Assembly (NCBI RefSeq): GCF_025950235.1
Contig: NZ_JAPDDT010000026.1
Location: 1 to 57,628 of the forward strand
Source: Luteolibacter arcticus
GTDB lineage: Bacteria > Verrucomicrobiota > Verrucomicrobiia > Verrucomicrobiales > Akkermansiaceae
Length of the DNA stretch: 57,628 nucleotides
Direction: 5' to 3'
Shown here: positions 19,118 to 27,699 of the stretch, piece by piece
Layout: each line of letters opens with the position of its first letter
Position numbering within the stretch: the first letter of the stretch is position 1
Program-made: the position numbers and the translations under genes
Notes under the pieces: generated by a model
Told to the model about the DNA's origin: nothing
Seen by the model: the letters and a program-made list of their open reading frames with translations, nothing else
The model's database searches: none

Positions 19118-20647
19118 TCAATCCTCCGCCGGGATCGTCACCGGAATGACCACGGTATTATTCTCGTAGTTCGTCTCCGCGAGAATCCCATCCGGATTCA
19201 CGGTCAGCTCGAGCTGGTAGTCACCGGCAGGCAGCGTATCGATCTCGATCCATTGGCCCGGCAGGCCACTGTCATAGGCGTCTCCCCAACCGGCTTGGAT
19301 GCCTTGCTTGCTACAGTTGAAGCGTGTCCGCGAGTTCGCCCCGCGATCCCAGCGATTGGTGTCGAGCAGGCAGAAGCTGACCTTGCGGCCGGAGCGGAGT
19401 TCGTTGCCTTCCAGATCGAGCAAGCGCGACGCCGCGAAGCCCTTGAAGTGGTAGTGGCCGTGGCACTCTTGGAATTCGAAGAAGGGATTGCCCTCGGGAT
19501 CGGGCATCACCATGTCAAAGCCGCCGATATTGCGGATCTCGGTGGTGTAGCGGAGCAAGCGGCGCTCACCCGCATCGATCATCCCTTCCTGCACCTCGCA
19601 CGAGGCCGGATCGAAAGTCTCCGTGCTCGTGTAGGGCTCCAGCGTCAGGGCCCACGGCGTCAGATCCGCGCCATCGCCGGCGACGAGGGCCATGACAGTC
19701 CGGCCGGAGTAGGCGGTGGCGGCATCCACCGCGAGAAAGTAGTCACCAGCGGTGGTTTCCGGGATCACCACGCGAGTGGTGCCGCGGATGAAGGAGGTGT
19801 CGCCCTTGGCCGGCTTGCCGGTCGGCGGGATGCTCCCGTGGCGGACGGAAATGGTCGACTTCCCCTTCCCGCCTTCTGCAACCACCGACAGCCTTTGGCC
19901 GGCGGCGACCGGCACGCGGAACAGGTGCCGTCCGCCCTTCGCGCTACCGAGATGGTGGATCACGCCGAGGCTGTCCAAGTCACGGACTTCGCCAGCCGGA
20001 TGGATCTGATAGAAGCCCTCGACGACGGGCCCCACCACCCCCTTGGAGGAGAACGAGCGGGCTTTCACCGTGGTGTCGCTGGTGATCGACAGGCTGGCGG
20101 GCGCGACCGGCGACGAAGCCGTCGGGTCACTGCCATCGAGGGTGTAGCGCACCGTCGCGCCCTTCGCCTTGAGAGTGCAGGTCGTGGCACCGGGGTAGAT
20201 TCCGGGTGGCGGGTTCAGGACCGCCGCCGCCACCGCCCCTTTTGCCTGCTTCGTCACCGCCACCATCTTCACCCCGTTGTAGCCGCCATTGGCACCTTGG
20301 AGGCCGATGAACCAGACCCCTGCGCTCGGTGCTTCCACTTGGAGGCGCTGGCGAGTGCCGGGAAAGCGTGAGTCGAAATCCGCATCCGCGCCGCCGTAGC
20401 TCGGGTGGACGCTCTTCCGCAGATAGAGTTCCAGATTCCCGGTGCCACCGTTCGTCGTGACCGTCAGCCGCGCCGTGCCCTCCGGGACAACCACGCGGTA
20501 AACGATCATGCCGTGCGGATCGGTCGAGGTCAGCCCGGCCAAGGGCACTCCCCCCTGCACCACTTTCGGGAACGGCGTCACCTCGATATGGGCGATGACC
20601 GGTAGCGAACAAAGAACTCCGAGCAGGAGTGGCAGCAGCACTTTCAT
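19118..20647 (-). CDS. Secreted lysyl oxidase-like protein
   Basis: 509 residues. A signal peptide (about 1-20) is followed by two PPC-like beta domains (about 25-130 and 225-335). Between them is a chitobiase C-terminal-like beta motif, ATVRYTLDGSDPTASS. The C-terminal third matches lysyl oxidase: CHGHYHF at 395-401 gives the copper-binding histidines, then KVSFCLLDT, CSKQGIQAGWGDAYDSGLPGQWIEI and NPDGILAETNYENNT. Lysyl oxidases deaminate lysine side chains in extracellular proteins with copper and a lysyl-tyrosyl quinone. Whether the quinone residues are present cannot be settled by eye. The protein is likely surface or exported, alone in its transcription unit. Confidence 0.85.
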   Translation of the reverse strand: MKVLLPLLLGVLCSLPVIAHIEVTPFPKVVQGGVPLAGLTSTDPHGMIVYRVVVPEGTARLTVTTNGGTGNLELYLRKSVHPSYGGADADFDSRFPGTRQRLQVEAPSAGVWFIGLQGANGGYNGVKMVAVTKQAKGAVAAAVLNPPPGIYPGATTCTLKAKGATVRYTLDGSDPTASSPVAPASLSITSDTTVKARSFSSKGVVGPVVEGFYQIHPAGEVRDLDSLGVIHHLGSAKGGRHLFRVPVAAGQRLSVVAEGGKGKSTISVRHGSIPPTGKPAKGDTSFIRGTTRVVIPETTAGDYFLAVDAATAYSGRTVMALVAGDGADLTPWALTLEPYTSTETFDPASCEVQEGMIDAGERRLLRYTTEIRNIGGFDMVMPDPEGNPFFEFQECHGHYHFKGFAASRLLDLEGNELRSGRKVSFCLLDTNRWDRGANSRTRFNCSKQGIQAGWGDAYDSGLPGQWIEIDTLPAGDYQLELTVNPDGILAETNYENNTVVIPVTIPAED

Positions 20648-20691
20648 GGCGCGAAGCTTCGACCGTCTCCGGCCAAAGGAAAAGCCCAACT

Positions 20692-21900
20692 TCAGCGTAA
20701 CATGCTGGTCGCCTTGTCCACCGCCTCGACCAGCTTTTCGACCTCCTCCGCGGTGTTATAAGCCGCAAATGACGCCCGGGTCGTGCCGGTGATGCCAAAG
20801 CGCGCCATCAGCGGCTGGCAGCAGTGATGCCCCGTGCGAACTGCAACGCCCATTTGGTCAATCAGCGTGCCCAGATCGTAGTGGTGCACCCCCTCGATCG
20901 CAAAAGAAAGCGCCCCCGCCCGGTCATCCGGCCCATAGAGCTTCACCCCCGGCAGCGACGAAAGCCCGTCCGCCGCCGCTTTGATGAGTTTCTTCTCATG
21001 TTCGGAGATCGCTTCAATCCCAACCCCATGGACAAAGTCGAGCGCCGCGGCGAAAGCGATCGCGCCCTCGATGTTCGGCGTCCCGGCCTCGTATTTGAAG
21101 GGCAGGTCGTTGTAGGTGGTCTTGGCAAAAGTGACCTCCTTGATCATCTCGCCGCCGCCGCGCCATGGCGGCAGGGCATCGAGCACCGCCCGCTTTCCCC
21201 AGAGCACGCCGATACCGGTGGGCGCATAGACCTTGTGGCCCGATAGCGCGACGAAATCGGCACCGAGCGCCTGCACGTTGATGGCCAGATGCGGCGCGGC
21301 TTGGGCGGCATCGATCACCACCAGCGAGCCCGCGGCCTTCGCGGCGGCGGTCATCTCGTGGACCGGGTTGACCGTACCGAAGGCGTTCGAGATCCAGTTG
21401 AACGCGGTCACCTTCGTCCGCTCCGAGAGCAGCCCGCGGAAGGCATCCTGATCGAGCGTCCCATCGTCGTGGCACGGGATCACCTGGAGCGTCGCGCCGC
21501 TGCGCTCACACAGCATCTGCCACGGCACGATGTTCGAATGATGCTCCAGCGTGGAAATCAGCACCTCATCCCCCGGCGACAGGGCCAGGATCGCGGCCAC
21601 CAGATTGATCGAATCGGTCGTCCCGGCCGTGAAAATCACCTCGGCGGGATCGGCGGCATTCAGGTGGCGGGCGACCGTTTCACGGGCAGCCTCATGGGCG
21701 GCCGTCGCGGCGCGGGCCAGATGGTGGGTGCCGCGGTGGATATTGGCGTTGATCTCCTCGTAGTAGCGGCGCGAGGCGTCCAGCACCGCGAGCGGCTTCT
21801 GGGTGGTCGCCGCATTGTCCAGATAGACCAGCGGACGGCCGTTCACCTCTTGCGCCAGAATCGGGAACTCGGCGCGGATCGTGACGGAATCGAATGCCAT
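20692..21900 (-). CDS. sufS: Cysteine desulfurase, SufS type
   Basis: 402 residues, group II cysteine desulfurase. It draws sulfur from cysteine through PLP and a catalytic cysteine persulfide for iron-sulfur cluster assembly. Visible are the N-terminal YLDNAATTQKP, HRGTHHLARAAT, the PLP lysine in LSGHKVYAP and the active-site loop RTGHHCCQPLM, whose first Cys is the persulfide residue (a second adjacent Cys replaces the usual Ala). The suf cluster (B, C, D, E/U) is not nearby, so this copy stands alone. Confidence 0.95.
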   Translation of the reverse strand: MAFDSVTIRAEFPILAQEVNGRPLVYLDNAATTQKPLAVLDASRRYYEEINANIHRGTHHLARAATAAHEAARETVARHLNAADPAEVIFTAGTTDSINLVAAILALSPGDEVLISTLEHHSNIVPWQMLCERSGATLQVIPCHDDGTLDQDAFRGLLSERTKVTAFNWISNAFGTVNPVHEMTAAAKAAGSLVVIDAAQAAPHLAINVQALGADFVALSGHKVYAPTGIGVLWGKRAVLDALPPWRGGGEMIKEVTFAKTTYNDLPFKYEAGTPNIEGAIAFAAALDFVHGVGIEAISEHEKKLIKAAADGLSSLPGVKLYGPDDRAGALSFAIEGVHHYDLGTLIDQMGVAVRTGHHCCQPLMARFGITGTTRASFAAYNTAEEVEKLVEAVDKATSMLR

Positions 21901-21951
21901 GTGCGCGCAAGGGAAACGAGGCCCGGGCCGATTGCACGGGAAAAAACCAAA

Positions 21952-22743
21952 TCAGGCCTGCGGCGGCAGGTGGTCCTGGCAGTATTCCTTGCCGTCCGGG
22001 AGCGTGAAGAATTCCAGATCCTCCGAATCGCGCTCGGTGCGGCCGCAGGACTCGCAGCGGTGGAAGGCCAACGCCTCCGGCCGGCTCGCGGTCTGGAACT
22101 TGCGGCGGCGGTGGGCCGCCTTCACCAGCGACTTGCGGCCATGGACCACGTCCGGCAGCACCCACAGCAGGTAGGGCACCATCGCCGGCACGGTCAGAAT
22201 CAGGCTCATCGGATTCGTGATCGCGTTCAGGAGGAGCAGCACCCCGGAAAGCCAGCCCAGGAATCGAACTTGGATCGGAAACAGGAAAAAGAACGAGAAC
22301 TCGACCCGCGGGAACAAGGTCGCGAAGGAAAGGAACAGCGAAGTATACAGCATGCTCCCGCTGCCAAGCAGGCCGGGATCGAACACAAACTGCGCAACCG
22401 CCAGGCCAATCCAGGCAACCAGGATGTAAAGGGTCAGCCGCGTGGCGCCCCACGCTTCCTCCAGCGAATCGCTGATGAGAAAGGAAATCTGGACGGCGAA
22501 AAACAGAAACAACACCCCGAACGGCGTGAATCGCTGCATTCCCATCGGCGCAAACAAGAACGTGAACACCCGCCACACCTCGCCGGAGAGGATCTTCGCA
22601 CGGTCGAAGTCCAGCAAGAGCGCGATCTCCGGCCGCGCCCACTGGCAGGCATAGGCGATCACCCCGAGGAAAGTCAGGTACTTGAAGAGCCCCGGAAAAT
22701 GGAGCCACTCCAAGCGTCGTTCGATCCAATCAAGCCATCGCAC
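21952..22743 (-). CDS. Rhomboid-like membrane protein, probably proteolytically inactive
   Basis: About 263 residues from GTG 22743 (TTG 22779 is an alternative; neither has a clear ribosome site). Six or so hydrophobic segments fill residues 20-205. WRVFTFLFAP after segment 1 and LEEAWGATRLTLYI match the rhomboid/Derlin fold. The catalytic GxSG serine and the His of the last helix are not visible (LLGSGSML stands near the serine position), so it looks like a pseudoprotease. The cytosolic tail has a ribbon-like CESCGRTERDSEDLEFF...EYCQDH zinc site. It lies between sufS and metR on the same strand. Confidence 0.75.
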   Translation of the reverse strand: MRWLDWIERRLEWLHFPGLFKYLTFLGVIAYACQWARPEIALLLDFDRAKILSGEVWRVFTFLFAPMGMQRFTPFGVLFLFFAVQISFLISDSLEEAWGATRLTLYILVAWIGLAVAQFVFDPGLLGSGSMLYTSLFLSFATLFPRVEFSFFFLFPIQVRFLGWLSGVLLLLNAITNPMSLILTVPAMVPYLLWVLPDVVHGRKSLVKAAHRRRKFQTASRPEALAFHRCESCGRTERDSEDLEFFTLPDGKEYCQDHLPPQA

Positions 22744-22853
22744 GCGGCGAAGCAAAGCCGGGCACCCGCAGGCTGACAAGGCGCAAGCCGGTCGCGGGGC
22801 AACAAGCCGCCACGGCAGCGCACCGGAGATCGCGTCGTTAGAAGACGCTCCCT

Positions 22854-23771
22854 TCAGTCCAACAGCCGGATCCCATCGAACTGCTTCGCCGCGGTGACAC
22901 GCACGGTTTCAATGAATTCCTGCATGAAGGCCTGCCCCGCCGCCTCACGGGTGGTCGCCGCATGGAGTGACGCACGAAGCCCCTTCGAGGTGATCGGGAT
23001 CTCCGCCACGTAGTCCTTTTCCAGGTAAGGCTGCACCGCCCAGCGCGGCAGCGCCGCAATCCCACGGCGGCTTTTCACCAGTTGCAGGATCGCCACCGTC
23101 AGCTCGGTGGTGCGGCGCTCCCGCGGCTCGACCCCCGCCGGTTCCAGCACCTGGCGGAAGAGGTCCATACGATTGTCCGGGATCGGATAGGTAATCAGCG
23201 TCTCCATCGCGAAGTCACGAGGACTCAAGTACGACTTCTCCAGTAGCGGGTGGTCGTGCGCCACCAACGCCGGCATGTCGTATTCGAACAGCGGGTGATG
23301 CTCGATGCCCTTGCGCCGCTTCGCCGTGGAAACGATCACCAGATCCGCCCGGTTCTCATCCAGCAGCCCGACGGGATCCGGATGGAAGCCAGAGACAATG
23401 TCCATCTCCACATCCGGCCAGCCCTCGCGCAAGGAATCCATCGCCGGCATCAGCCAGTCGAAGCACGAGTGGCACTCCACCGCGATGCGCAGGGTGCCCG
23501 CGGTCCCCTGCCCGATCCGCGCAAGATCGCGCTCAGCATCACGCGTCAGCCGCTTCACCTCGTAAGCCAGCACCAACAGCCGCTCGCCCGCACGGGTCCA
23601 GCGCAGCGGGCTGGTCTTCCGCTCGAACAGCTCGAAGCCGTAGTGATCTTCCAGCGCCCGCATCTGGTGGGACAATGCGCTCTGGCTCAGCGAAACCTTC
23701 TCGCCGGCGCGGGTCAGGTTGCCGGTCTCGGCGAGGGCGATCAGGGAATCAAGGTGGCGGATCTCCAACAC
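22854..23771 (-). CDS. metR: LysR-family regulator MetR
   Basis: 305 residues from GTG 23771, which gives MLEIRHLDSLIALAETGNL, collinear with the MetR N-terminus; an ATG at 23798 would add nine residues. A winged HTH (SLSQSALSHQMRALE) is followed by the LysR substrate domain. RIAVECHSCFDWLMPAM and FHPDPVGLL are characteristic of MetR, which binds homocysteine and activates metE and other methionine genes. It is divergent from metE across about 100 bp holding a MetR-like dyad, the classical enterobacterial arrangement. Confidence 0.93.
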   Translation of the reverse strand: MLEIRHLDSLIALAETGNLTRAGEKVSLSQSALSHQMRALEDHYGFELFERKTSPLRWTRAGERLLVLAYEVKRLTRDAERDLARIGQGTAGTLRIAVECHSCFDWLMPAMDSLREGWPDVEMDIVSGFHPDPVGLLDENRADLVIVSTAKRRKGIEHHPLFEYDMPALVAHDHPLLEKSYLSPRDFAMETLITYPIPDNRMDLFRQVLEPAGVEPRERRTTELTVAILQLVKSRRGIAALPRWAVQPYLEKDYVAEIPITSKGLRASLHAATTREAAGQAFMQEFIETVRVTAAKQFDGIRLLD

Positions 23772-23819
23772 GCGGCGACTTCTACAGTCGCTCGTCATGA
23801 ATGCAACGGCCAATCACCG

Positions 23820-23841
23820 TGAAGAACCTTCGTTTGGTTCA
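23820..23841. promoter_or_regulatory. Candidate MetR operator
   Basis: TGAAGAACCTTCG (23820-23832) matches the MetR TGAA-N5-TTCA site with one mismatch, and GGTTCA at 23836-23841 mirrors TGAAGAACC as a second half site. It lies in the metR-metE divergent gap, 30-50 nt upstream of metE and close to metR. Confidence 0.6.
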
Positions 23842-23870
23842 TACCACAGATTTGCCCATGCTGCGCGACG

Positions 23871-26138
23871 ATGAATGCAACCACACACGTCTCCGGCTAC
23901 CCGCGCATCGGCGAAAAGCGCGAACTGAAGCAAGCGCTCGAAGCCTTCTGGAGCGGCAAGCTCGATGCCTCGGGCCTCGATGGCATTGCGAAGGAGCTCC
24001 GCCTGCGCCATTGGCAGGAGCAGGCAGGGCTCTCCTTCGCCGCGACGAATGACTTCAGCCTCTACGATGGCATGCTCGACCTCGCCTGCACCTTCGGCGC
24101 GATCCCCGAGCGCTTCGGCCCGGCGGACTCTCCGATGACGCTGGAGCGATACTTCCGCATGGCTCGTGGCCGCAGCCGCCAAGGCGGCGCGCCCGACGTG
24201 GTGCCGCTGGAGCTGACGAAGTGGTTCGACACAAACTACCATTACCTGGTGCCGGAGCTGCAGCCGGAGCAGGACTTCCGGCTCACATGGGACAAGGCCG
24301 TGCAGGAGACCAAGGAAGCAATCGCCGCGGGCTTCCGGCCAAAGCCGGTGGTCATCGGCCCGGTGACCTTCCTCGCCCTTTCGAAGATGGACGGTGGCGA
24401 TCCGCTGTCGCTCATCGGCCGACTCGTCCCAGTCTATCGAGAACTGTTAGAAGCGCTCGCCGAAGCCGGTGCCGAATGGGTGGAAATCAGCGAACCGATA
24501 CTCGCCAGCCGTCGCGACGAAGCCGTGCTCTCCGGGCTGGAAGCCGCGTGGGACGAGCTTCGCCCGGCCGCGCCCTTGAAGCTGCTGTTAGGCATTCCCT
24601 TCGGCCGTCTCGGCGACGCCCTGCCACGGGTCTGCGCCTTGGGCTTCGATGGATTGCACGTCGACGCCACCCGCGCGGCAGCAGATCTCCCATGGTTGCA
24701 TGCGAACTACCTGCAGGACCGCGTGCTGTCGCTCGGGCTCATCGATGGCCGCAGCATCTGGCGCTCGGACGTGGAGGTACTGCGGGCCCTCGCCGCATCG
24801 TTCCGCGAGAAACAATTGTGGCTCGGCACCTCGTGCAGCCTCCAGCACGTGCCGCATCGGCTCGATGCCGAGAGCACGCTCGACCCCGTGCTGCGGTCGT
24901 GGCTGTCCTTCGCCAAGGAGAAGATCGGCGAGTTGCTCTCACTCGCCGCCGCCCAGCCCGATCCCGACGCCGGTGCCGCCACCCGGGCCGCGCTGGCCTC
25001 GCGGCGCGCCCATCCCGGCGTGAAGATTCGCGAGATCCGCGAAGCCGTGGCGAGGCTCGATCAAAGCGCGGCCAACCGCGGGAGACCCTTGGAAGAACGT
25101 CTGAAACTGCAGCGGCAGGTACTCAAGCTGCCGCTCTTCCCCACCACCACCATCGGCTCGTTTCCGCAGACCGCCGAGATCCGCCGGCTGCGCGCACGCC
25201 ACCGGAAGGGCGAACTCGATACCGCTGGCTATGAGGCCGGGCTCGACGCCGCGATGCGCGAGACGATCCGCCTGCAGGAAGACCTCGGCCTCGACGTGCT
25301 GGTTCACGGCGAATTCGAGCGCACCGACATGGTCGAGTTCTTCGGCGAGATGTTAGAAGGCATCACCGTCACCTCGAACGGCTGGGTGCAGAGCTACGGC
25401 TCCCGCTGCGTGAAGCCGCCCATCATCTGGGGCGACATCGTCCGCCCCACCCCGATGACCGTGGGCGTCAGCGCGAAGGCCCAGGCACTCACCAGCAAAC
25501 TGGTGAAGGGCATGCTCACGGGCCCGATCACTATCTTGCAATGGAGCTTCGTCCGCGTCGATCTGCCACGGGCCTTGGTTGCGCTCCAGCTCGCCCTCGC
25601 GATCCGGAAAGAAGTGACCGACCTAGAAGCTGCCGGACTGCGCGTGATCCAGGTGGACGAGCCCGGCTTGCGCGAAGGCCTGCCCTTGGATCCCGCCGAG
25701 CGGGAGAGCTACCTCGAGGCCGCCGTCCGCGCCTTCCGCGTGGCCGTAGCCGGCGTCCGCGATGAAACGCAGATCCACACCCACATGTGCTATGCGGAAT
25801 TCGACGACGTGGCCGGCGCGATCGCCGCGCTGGAAGCCGACGTCATTTCCCTGGAAGCCTCGCGCAGCCGGATGGAGGCACTGCATGCCGTCACCGCTGG
25901 CGGCATCGGCTCCGATGTCGGCCCCGGCGTCTGGGACATCCACTCGCCGCGGGTGCCCTCGGTGGAAGAAATGACGGCCCTGTTAGAGCGAGCGGCCGAC
26001 GTGCTCCCGGCGGAGCGGCTGTGGGTGAATCCGGACTGCGGGCTCAAAACCCGCGGCTGGGAAGAAACCAAAGCCTCGCTGGAAAACCTCGTCGCCGCGG
26101 CGAAAGCCATGAGGACGAAGACGGTGGCGGCGGTGTAG
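23871..26138 (+). CDS. metE: Cobalamin-independent methionine synthase
   Basis: 755 residues, the full MetE size. It transfers the methyl group of 5-methyltetrahydropteroyltri-glutamate to homocysteine without B12. The N-terminal half begins SGYPRIGEKRELKQALEAFW; the catalytic half begins LPLFPTTTIGSFPQT. Zinc ligands are visible in HTHMCYAEF and NPDCGLKTR, with DEPGLREGLPL nearby. It is divergent from metR and expected to be activated by MetR with homocysteine. It is followed by a palindromic repeat. Confidence 0.97.
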   Translation: MNATTHVSGYPRIGEKRELKQALEAFWSGKLDASGLDGIAKELRLRHWQEQAGLSFAATNDFSLYDGMLDLACTFGAIPERFGPADSPMTLERYFRMARGRSRQGGAPDVVPLELTKWFDTNYHYLVPELQPEQDFRLTWDKAVQETKEAIAAGFRPKPVVIGPVTFLALSKMDGGDPLSLIGRLVPVYRELLEALAEAGAEWVEISEPILASRRDEAVLSGLEAAWDELRPAAPLKLLLGIPFGRLGDALPRVCALGFDGLHVDATRAAADLPWLHANYLQDRVLSLGLIDGRSIWRSDVEVLRALAASFREKQLWLGTSCSLQHVPHRLDAESTLDPVLRSWLSFAKEKIGELLSLAAAQPDPDAGAATRAALASRRAHPGVKIREIREAVARLDQSAANRGRPLEERLKLQRQVLKLPLFPTTTIGSFPQTAEIRRLRARHRKGELDTAGYEAGLDAAMRETIRLQEDLGLDVLVHGEFERTDMVEFFGEMLEGITVTSNGWVQSYGSRCVKPPIIWGDIVRPTPMTVGVSAKAQALTSKLVKGMLTGPITILQWSFVRVDLPRALVALQLALAIRKEVTDLEAAGLRVIQVDEPGLREGLPLDPAERESYLEAAVRAFRVAVAGVRDETQIHTHMCYAEFDDVAGAIAALEADVISLEASRSRMEALHAVTAGGIGSDVGPGVWDIHSPRVPSVEEMTALLERAADVLPAERLWVNPDCGLKTRGWEETKASLENLVAAAKAMRTKTVAAV

Positions 26139-26167
26139 CGGCAAAGTAACCTATGGCGCGCATTCAA

Positions 26168-26250
26168 CGTAGGCGCGTTCGTGAGAACGCGGAAGCCAGG
26201 GTGAAGTCCGCTTCACTGGTGGCTTCCGCGGTGTCACCACCGCGCCTACG
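26168..26250. repeat. 83-bp palindromic element between convergent genes
   Basis: Outer arms CGTAGGCGCG (26168-26177) and CGCGCCTACG (26241-26250) are perfect. Inner arms CGCGGAAGCCA (26188-26198) and TGGCTTCCGCG (26220-26230) are perfect too, and GTGAAG/CTTCAC closes the centre. It lies between convergent metE and the DUF4230 gene and is probably a dispersed palindromic repeat that also terminates transcription. Confidence 0.75.
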
Positions 26251-26274
26251 GAAAGGTGCGCGGCGGCGGGACGG

Positions 26275-26919
26275 TCACTTCTTTTCCGCCCGCTCCACCT
26301 TCACATCCCCCGTTCCTAACAAATCCTTCAACCGCGTCCGCAGCGTGCTTTCCACCATGTCGAGCACGCCGCTTTGCTCGGCCTTGATCCTCATCTGGTC
26401 GCGCAGGTCACGCAGGAGCTGCGCGCGGTCATCCGGGGTGATGCCATTCCACCACCCGCTCTCCTCGCTGAGGGGCAGGTAGTCGATCAGCTCCACCGAC
26501 AGGATTTCCGGCTCGGGAAACGTCGCCACCGGCGTATCGCCATCCATCCGCAGGGAGACCCCGGGCTCGAGCTTGTAGCCGACCCTCACGTCATACTCGC
26601 CCTGGATGATCAGCCGTTTCCTGCCACCGGAGAAATACTTAAGGACGAAAGTCTCGTTCTCGAAGGTGCGGGTAGTGCTCATCTTCATCTTCACCAGCGC
26701 GAGTTCCGTGACGTCCGTCTTCTCGATGATCTCCGCCCGCCCCTCCACCACGCGGGTGTCGGAGTTGGTGATGGCGCCGAGCACCTTCTCCAGACCCGAG
26801 ACGCCACTGCCGACGCCGCGCTCGAAGGTCCGGATGCCCAGCCAGGCAACCAGCACCACGGCCGCCAGCAGCGCGAACCAGCGCAGGGTCTTCCAGAGTT
26901 CGGGATGATGCGTGGACAT
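26275..26919 (-). CDS. DUF4230-like membrane-anchored protein
   Basis: 214 residues starting MSTHHPELW (a GTG at 26931 would add four). One membrane segment at about 13-33 is followed by a soluble domain. The pattern VVEGRAEIIEKTDVTELALVKMK, FVLKYFSGGRKRLIIQGEYDVRVGYKL and the amphipathic C-terminus resembles DUF4230, whose function is unknown. The domain faces the periplasm if the helix is an uncleaved anchor. It is divergent from the small gene at 27059. Confidence 0.7.
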   Translation of the reverse strand: MSTHHPELWKTLRWFALLAAVVLVAWLGIRTFERGVGSGVSGLEKVLGAITNSDTRVVEGRAEIIEKTDVTELALVKMKMSTTRTFENETFVLKYFSGGRKRLIIQGEYDVRVGYKLEPGVSLRMDGDTPVATFPEPEILSVELIDYLPLSEESGWWNGITPDDRAQLLRDLRDQMRIKAEQSGVLDMVESTLRTRLKDLLGTGDVKVERAEKK

Positions 26920-27058
26920 GGGCGATGACACTAGAAAGCGGGCAGAAGCCGCGGCAAGCGGGGATTGCTACCGTTGTTGGAACGGGGATTTTGCGGAAAT
27001 CCGTGTTTGGCATTTCCGGCGGCATCACTTGGAGTCCCTGCCAACCGATTTTCCCACC

Positions 27059-27559
27059 GTGAAAGCATACGAACTCTTCAGCGCCGCCGATCCCGCCCTC
27101 GTCACCCAACTGCTCGACTGGTTCCGCGACCACGACCGGAATGTTTACAAGTCCGCCGTCGCCACCCTCGCGCAGAGCAAAAAGCTGCGCCTCGTATTCA
27201 TCCAGAAGAAGCCGCTGCCAGAGCAGTATGCATGGATCCTGAAGACCCTGCGGAGCAAGCAGTCCGACACCATCGGCGAGCACCTGCTCCAGGCGTGGTT
27301 CATGGCCGGCCACCAGGAGATGCTCGCGAAATTCTGCGACGCCATGGGCATCGAGCACGATGGAAAGGGCTCCGTCACCGGCGACCTGCCAACGGAGATC
27401 GACGCGGCCAAGCTCGACGGGGCTGTGGATACGCTGCTGAAAGACTACGATCCAAAGGTGGTGACGCTCTATCTTCGCGTCTTCAGCCTCCAGCGCCCCG
27501 GTGGATGGGATGCTCTCACCGCCAAGCTCGAGAACGATTCCCAGCTGGTGCTGGCCTGA
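27059..27559 (+). CDS. Conserved hypothetical protein, helical
   Basis: 166 residues from GTG 27059 (MKAYELFSAADPALV). Mostly alpha-helical with a mixed charge pattern; segments such as TQLLDWFRDHDRNVYKSAVATLAQ and DTIGEHLLQAWFMAGHQEMLAKFCDAMGIEHDGKG suggest a HEAT-like or small alpha-solenoid protein of the cytoplasm. No signal peptide or known motif. The open frame reaching further upstream lies in the divergent promoter gap and codes poorly, which is why the GTG is preferred. I do not recognise a family. Confidence 0.7.
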   Translation: MKAYELFSAADPALVTQLLDWFRDHDRNVYKSAVATLAQSKKLRLVFIQKKPLPEQYAWILKTLRSKQSDTIGEHLLQAWFMAGHQEMLAKFCDAMGIEHDGKGSVTGDLPTEIDAAKLDGAVDTLLKDYDPKVVTLYLRVFSLQRPGGWDALTAKLENDSQLVLA

Positions 27560-27580
27560 GCGCCTACCTGAAAAATGTAG

Positions 27581-27625
27581 CTGGGGCATCTTGCCCCAGT
27601 CCGTTAGAGGGGCGTCCCGCCCCTC
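27581..27625. repeat. Tandem hairpin repeat, copy 1
   Basis: CTGGGGCATCTTGCCCCAG (27581-27599) and GAGGGGCGTCCCGCCCCTC (27607-27625) are two hairpins joined by TCCGTTA. A related sequence lies at 57524-57572, sharing CAGTCCGT and GGGGCGTCCCGCC, so this is a dispersed family. Placed right after a stop codon, it may also act as a terminator. Confidence 0.7.
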
Positions 27626-27699
27626 CCCCTTGGTTCTTCAACGGCCAATCTTTGAGAGCACCGTTCCGACGGTATTCAGATGGCTTCTGAGCCTCGCCC

